Positions 61,201 to 64,000 of a stretch of DNA of 64,000 bases are shown one piece after another. This DNA is from Cyanoderma ruficeps (taxonomy: Eukaryota; Chordata; Aves; Passeriformes; Timaliidae). A program made the position numbers and the translations under genes. The stretch spans positions 1,399,286 to 1,463,285 of the forward strand of contig VZDJ01000049.1 in the NCBI GenBank assembly GCA_008694505.1, written 5' to 3'. The notes beneath the pieces were generated by a model. It saw nothing but the letters and a program-made list of their open reading frames with translations, was not told the DNA's origin and made no database searches. Each line of letters starts with the position of its first letter. Position 1 is the stretch's first letter.

Positions 61201-63202
61201 GTGTGGGTCACCAGGAGTGGCCCAGCCTGAGGTCCTGCCTGTGTACCTCTTTCCAATGCCACTTTCTGGGGGCTTGACCCCCTTGTCCTGCCTGGCATCA
61301 CCCCAGGGCCCCAGTACCACCTGGCACCTTGGGGCGCCTCTCTTTTGGGGCACCCCCATAGTAGTGTGCAGCCGTGAGCCCTCCCTGTGCCACCTCCCTG
61401 TCACTAACCCTGTCCCTGTGTCCCCAGCCTGCCTTTTCCGCTACAACGTCCTCTCCCTGGTGTACCTGCTCTTCCTGCTGCTCCTGCCCTGGTTCCCGGG
61501 ACCCTCCCCACGCATCACCGCAGGTAAGGGGCTCACCTGGGGCTGCAGGGCTGGGACAGGTGGGGTGGGCAGCGGGGGACCTGCCACCCCCCTCCCGCGG
61601 GCACCTTCCCTGCGGTTTCAGCCCGGCTGGGCAGCGTGGCTCCGTGTGGAGCCTCTCTCTGTTAATTATAGCCCAGCGGGGCTATTAATAGCCCTCCTGC
61701 TCCAGAACGGCCACTTTGGAGCCTTATTAACCAAAAACCTGCGGGCTGGGCTGTGTGGGCACACCGCGAGCAGCCCCTCCGCCCTGCCCGGGGCACTGGG
61801 GCGCGGTGGTGGCCGCAGGGGGGGGGTCACCCACCCCGGGGCAGGTGCCCGTAGCCCCCCTGTGCCCGGCTTTGAGCCCACCCCCGGCGCCCGGCCCGGC
61901 CACAGCTAAAAGCTTTACCCTGTGAATATTTCATGGGCTCGCACGGCCCCGGATCCCGGCGCTGCTGCCGAGAGCCTTCGCGTGGATTTACAGGAAAAAA
62001 CAAGCCAGGGGAAGCTGTTGGCCCGGGGCCGCCCCCAGGCCGGCTCGCAGCTGTGGCGGGCAGCGAGCCCACCCCACCCCTGGCCAGGAAAACGGGCACG
62101 GGGCCCGGAGAGCCGGGTGGGATGGGGGCACGGCTGCAGCTGGTGGAAGGGCTGACGGGGTTTGGAGTGGGGGGGCCCTTGGAGGGGTCCCACGGGATGT
62201 TCCAGCAGGGATGGGGATGCCGACTGCAGCCTGGTGTGGTCCTGGCCCAGCAGGGCCAGGGAGGTGCCAGGTGGGTGCTGCAAGGACAGGGGGGTGGTCC
62301 GGGGCTTTGGCTCTTGGGGTCCCCTCAGGCTGTGCTGGGTGAGCAGTGAGGGCAAAGCCCTGGTGGGATCCCGACCCTGGGCCAGAGCCCTGGAATCTCT
62401 GGGCACGGTGCACCTTTCCCAGCTCTGCCTGAGGGTGCAGGGTCCCTGCTGGGGTGTCCTTGGGTGCGGGGTGACAGCTCTGCCCGTGTGTCACAGGTCA
62501 CACCAGCCGCATCCTCAAAGCTCTGCTGGGGACCAGCGTCCTCTTCCTCCTCGCCCACCTGGTGTTCCAGATATGCCTGTACACGCTGCCCGTCCTGGAC
62601 CAGCTGCTGGGGCCCAGCTGTGAGTAGGGGGTGCCCATGCCCACCCTCACCCACCCACCCACAGCCCTGCTCCCTGCGCTGCCCCCTCGGGCTGGTGACA
62701 TGTGGGTCCCATCCTGCTGCTGCTGGGGGGCTGCTGGGGCTCTGCAGGGTCCCAGCCTTGTGCCAGCTCTGGGGACATCCCATGCCATGCCAGGGTGTCT
62801 GCTGGGTGCCCGCTGGGCACAGAGCCCATCCTGCACTCCCATGGATGGGAGTGTTCTCCCCATGGTGGGGGGCTGCTCAGAGCGGGGTCTCCCCCCCTCA
62901 GTGCCCCCCTCCCTCCCGCAGGCAGCTCCTGGGAGGTCCTTGCTCGGCACATTGGGGTCACCAGGTAAGGGCACCCTGGTGTGTGGGGCTGGGGGCTGGC
63001 AGTGGCTGAGGGGTCACCCCTGAGCCCTCCCCTGCCCCTGTCTCCCCCCAGGCTGGACTTGGGTGACATTCCCAACTCGGTGAGGCTCGTGGCACCCGAC
63101 GTTGGCATCCTGCTGGTCTCGTCCCTGTCCTTGTGCCTGTGCTGCCGCCTCAGCCGTGCCACCTCGAGACGGAATCCCGAGTCCCTGGAGGTCTCTGAGG
63201 GG
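55210..63202 (+). CDS. PIEZO1: PIEZO1 mechanosensitive cation channel, first 5 coding exons (rest beyond window)
   Basis: Large trimeric plasma-membrane channel opened by membrane tension. Exons 55210-55273, 61428-61523, 62497-62619, 62922-62964 and 63052-63202 join in phase to 159 codons; the last donor (GTGAGA at 63203) leaves phase 0. Family evidence: LYWLLLPLALLA (residues 10-21), LVYLLFLLLLPWFPGP (about 32-47), a hydrophobic span in exon 3 ending CLYTLPVLDQLLGPSC, RHIGVTRLDLGDIPN, and VRLVAPDVGILLVSS in exon 5. These match human PIEZO1 in order and spacing, with the first exon boundary at the same residue (A22). The extreme N-terminus differs (MNRRGLCAG against MEPHVLGAV in human). These exons encode the outermost blade helices. 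The ATG follows the CpG-island promoter. Roughly the first 6% of a ~2,500-residue protein is present; intron 1 is 6.15 kb. Confidence 0.95.
57009..57092. repeat. Direct duplication, two ~51-bp copies
   Basis: The text from GCTCGGGGCAGCCCCCCCGG to CCACGGCCGGCACAGCG occurs twice in direct succession, nearly identical. Coordinates are approximate. Confidence 0.8.
58918..59294 (+). repeat. 52-bp minisatellite, 7 copies, with a 12-N gap
   Basis: Seven tandem units beginning GGGGCTGGGCAAGCAGGAAT and ending GGATACCTGACAGTTAT. Two units carry a 4-bp GGC-type insertion. The gap 59109-59120 falls inside unit 4, between GGGGTG and CAGTCC, where the consensus needs only one base. Confidence 0.95.
59384..59412 (+). 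repeat. (CCCA)n run
   Basis: CACCCACCCGCCCACCCACC and following units: a C-rich tetranucleotide tract in PIEZO1 intron 1. Confidence 0.9.
60008..60110. promoter_or_regulatory. Candidate enhancer in PIEZO1 intron 1
   Basis: An AT-richer block in GC-rich intron reads GGCTGGAATATTTGCTCCAT then GAGGTCATGGTTTGCC, followed by GAGGTGACGCGTCCCGAGGT. It shows a TEAD-like GGAATATT and nuclear-receptor-like AGGTCA half-sites. No conservation data are available here; function is inference. Confidence 0.3.
60826..60876 (+). repeat. 12-bp repeat (CCCTGTCCCCAT/GT)n
   Basis: About four alternating units of CCCTGTCCCCAT and CCCTGTCCCCGT in PIEZO1 intron 1. Confidence 0.9.
61655..61745. promoter_or_regulatory. 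Candidate noncoding element in PIEZO1 intron 2
   Basis: AT-rich block in GC-rich text: CTGTTAATTATAGCCC, GGGGCTATTAATAGCCCTCC and GAGCCTTATTAACCAAAAAC. GGGCTATTAATAGCCC is a perfect 16-bp palindrome at 61679-61694. It resembles paired homeodomain or MEF2-like sites; function is inferred. Confidence 0.3.
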
Positions 63203-64000
63203 GTGAGAGCCACCCCCACTGCCATGGGGACATCCCCACTGCCACGGGGACATCCCACCATCCACATCCCACCAGGACCCCGCCAGCCTGCCTATGGCTG
63301 GTCCCTGTCCCTTCCCTGGGCACAGCTTGGGGCTTGGCATGGGGACATCCACAGGTGTCAGGGACCCATCTGGGGCAGCTTTGGCCAGCTTGGAGGGCTT
63401 GGTCATTGTCACACAGCTTAGGGTGACTCAGCCATGGAGGAGTGCCCGTGTTTGCTCTGGCATGGCCACAGGCATCGTGGCAATCAGGCGGGACAGTGGG
63501 GTGGGCAGTTACGGGGTGCTGGCCCCCAGCCCGAGCTCGCTGGTGCTGTGCCATGCCAGCCCCACTCGGCAGTGCCAGCAGGTCACGGGGACACCGCGCT
63601 TGTGGCACAGGGGTCACCCAGGCAGACACAGCCCCAGTGACACCCCAGCCCTGCTCCGGGGGCTCCCCAGGCTGCCGTGCCTGGCCCGGGCCGTGCCGGG
63701 CTGTAACCGGAGCGGCGGCAGCGCGGATGCCTTTGCCGTGAGCCCGGGAGGCAGCCTGGAAAAAAGCTCAGTGCTGGGAACCCGCATCCCAGAGCCAAGA
63801 AAAACAGCCACCCCTTTGGAGGCGCTTTCCAGGCGGCTGACGAGATAAACACGGCCAGGTGCCGGGCACTGTGCCCGCCTGGCCGGCCACCCCTGCCCTC
63901 CCCAGAGCGGGGAAACTGAGGCACGGCCAGGAGCTGCCCGGGGTCGGGTCAGGGAGCTCACGGCACTCCGGTTTTCCCTGGCACAGAAGGATGTGGGGCG
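63203..64000 (+). other. PIEZO1 intron 5, incomplete
   Basis: No further exon matching the next segment of PIEZO1 is found before the window ends. The sequence is GC-rich with short CCATCCACATCCCACC type repeats. Confidence 0.7.

Larger units (their letters stand above)
55274..61427 (+). other. PIEZO1 intron 1 (6.15 kb)
   Basis: GC-rich intron. It contains two AP-1 type TGACTCA sites (56360-56366, and 56763-56769 reading TGACTCAGCA), a duplicated CCCCGGCTGCC block (about 57009-57092), a perfect 16-bp palindrome (57738-57753), a 52-bp minisatellite (58918-59294), CCCAC runs (59384-59412), a possible enhancer (60008-60110) and a 12-bp repeat (60826-60876). No second gene is seen. Confidence 0.75.

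Noticed and set aside
1..64000. CRISPR arrays, bacterial operons, tRNA or rRNA genes
   Set aside because: The sequence is vertebrate nuclear DNA. The tandem repeats found have no regular spacer structure, and I saw no tRNA- or rRNA-like sequence.

Overview
The window is a piece of a bird nuclear genome. Four intact vertebrate genes are split into exons with normal GT/AG splice sites. At least twenty fragments of the CR1 LINE, the main avian retroposon, lie in introns and between genes. The order GALNS - APRT - CDT1 - PIEZO1 is the known vertebrate block (human 16q24.3, inverted here). Runs of N at 20208-20229 and 59109-59120, and single Ns at 23865 and 57502, indicate a draft assembly. I cannot name the species.

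Layout. (1) 199-34665, plus strand: exons 4 to 14 (human numbering) of GALNS, a lysosomal sulfatase. Its first three exons, including the catalytic formylglycine cysteine, lie to the left of the window. The introns are long and fairly AT-rich, with CR1 fragments, minisatellites and several noncoding stretches that look non-random. (2) 34666-43287: intergenic, with four CR1 fragments and then a 46-bp minisatellite array that runs up to the APRT CpG-rich promoter. (3) 43288-46212, plus: complete five-exon APRT (179 aa), the adenine salvage enzyme. (4) 46213-49030: convergent intergenic space between APRT and CDT1. (5) 52931-49031, minus: complete ten-exon CDT1 (630 aa), the replication licensing factor, with an E2F/E-box promoter. 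(6) 53161-54924: divergent intergenic space. (7) 55210-63202 and beyond, plus: the first five coding exons (159 codons) of PIEZO1, the mechanosensitive channel, starting in a CpG island with a TATA box.

The genes are neighbours by conserved synteny and do not form an operon or a shared pathway. GALNS degrades keratan and chondroitin sulfate in lysosomes, APRT recycles adenine, CDT1 loads MCM helicases in G1, and PIEZO1 gates cation flow at the plasma membrane. Composition changes near 42.4 kb: the left part is long-intron and AT-richer, the right part GC-rich, compact and dense in tandem repeats.

I found no undescribed enzymatic, defence or mobile system. The more interesting signals are a minisatellite apparently grown from a CR1 tail, tandem arrays sitting on splice or promoter elements of APRT and CDT1, a CpG-rich islet deep in a GALNS intron, two POU-octamer palindromes, and lineage differences in GALNS. 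Exon boundaries were worked out by hand and checked by reading phase. Comparisons with human proteins come from memory of the families, not from alignment software.
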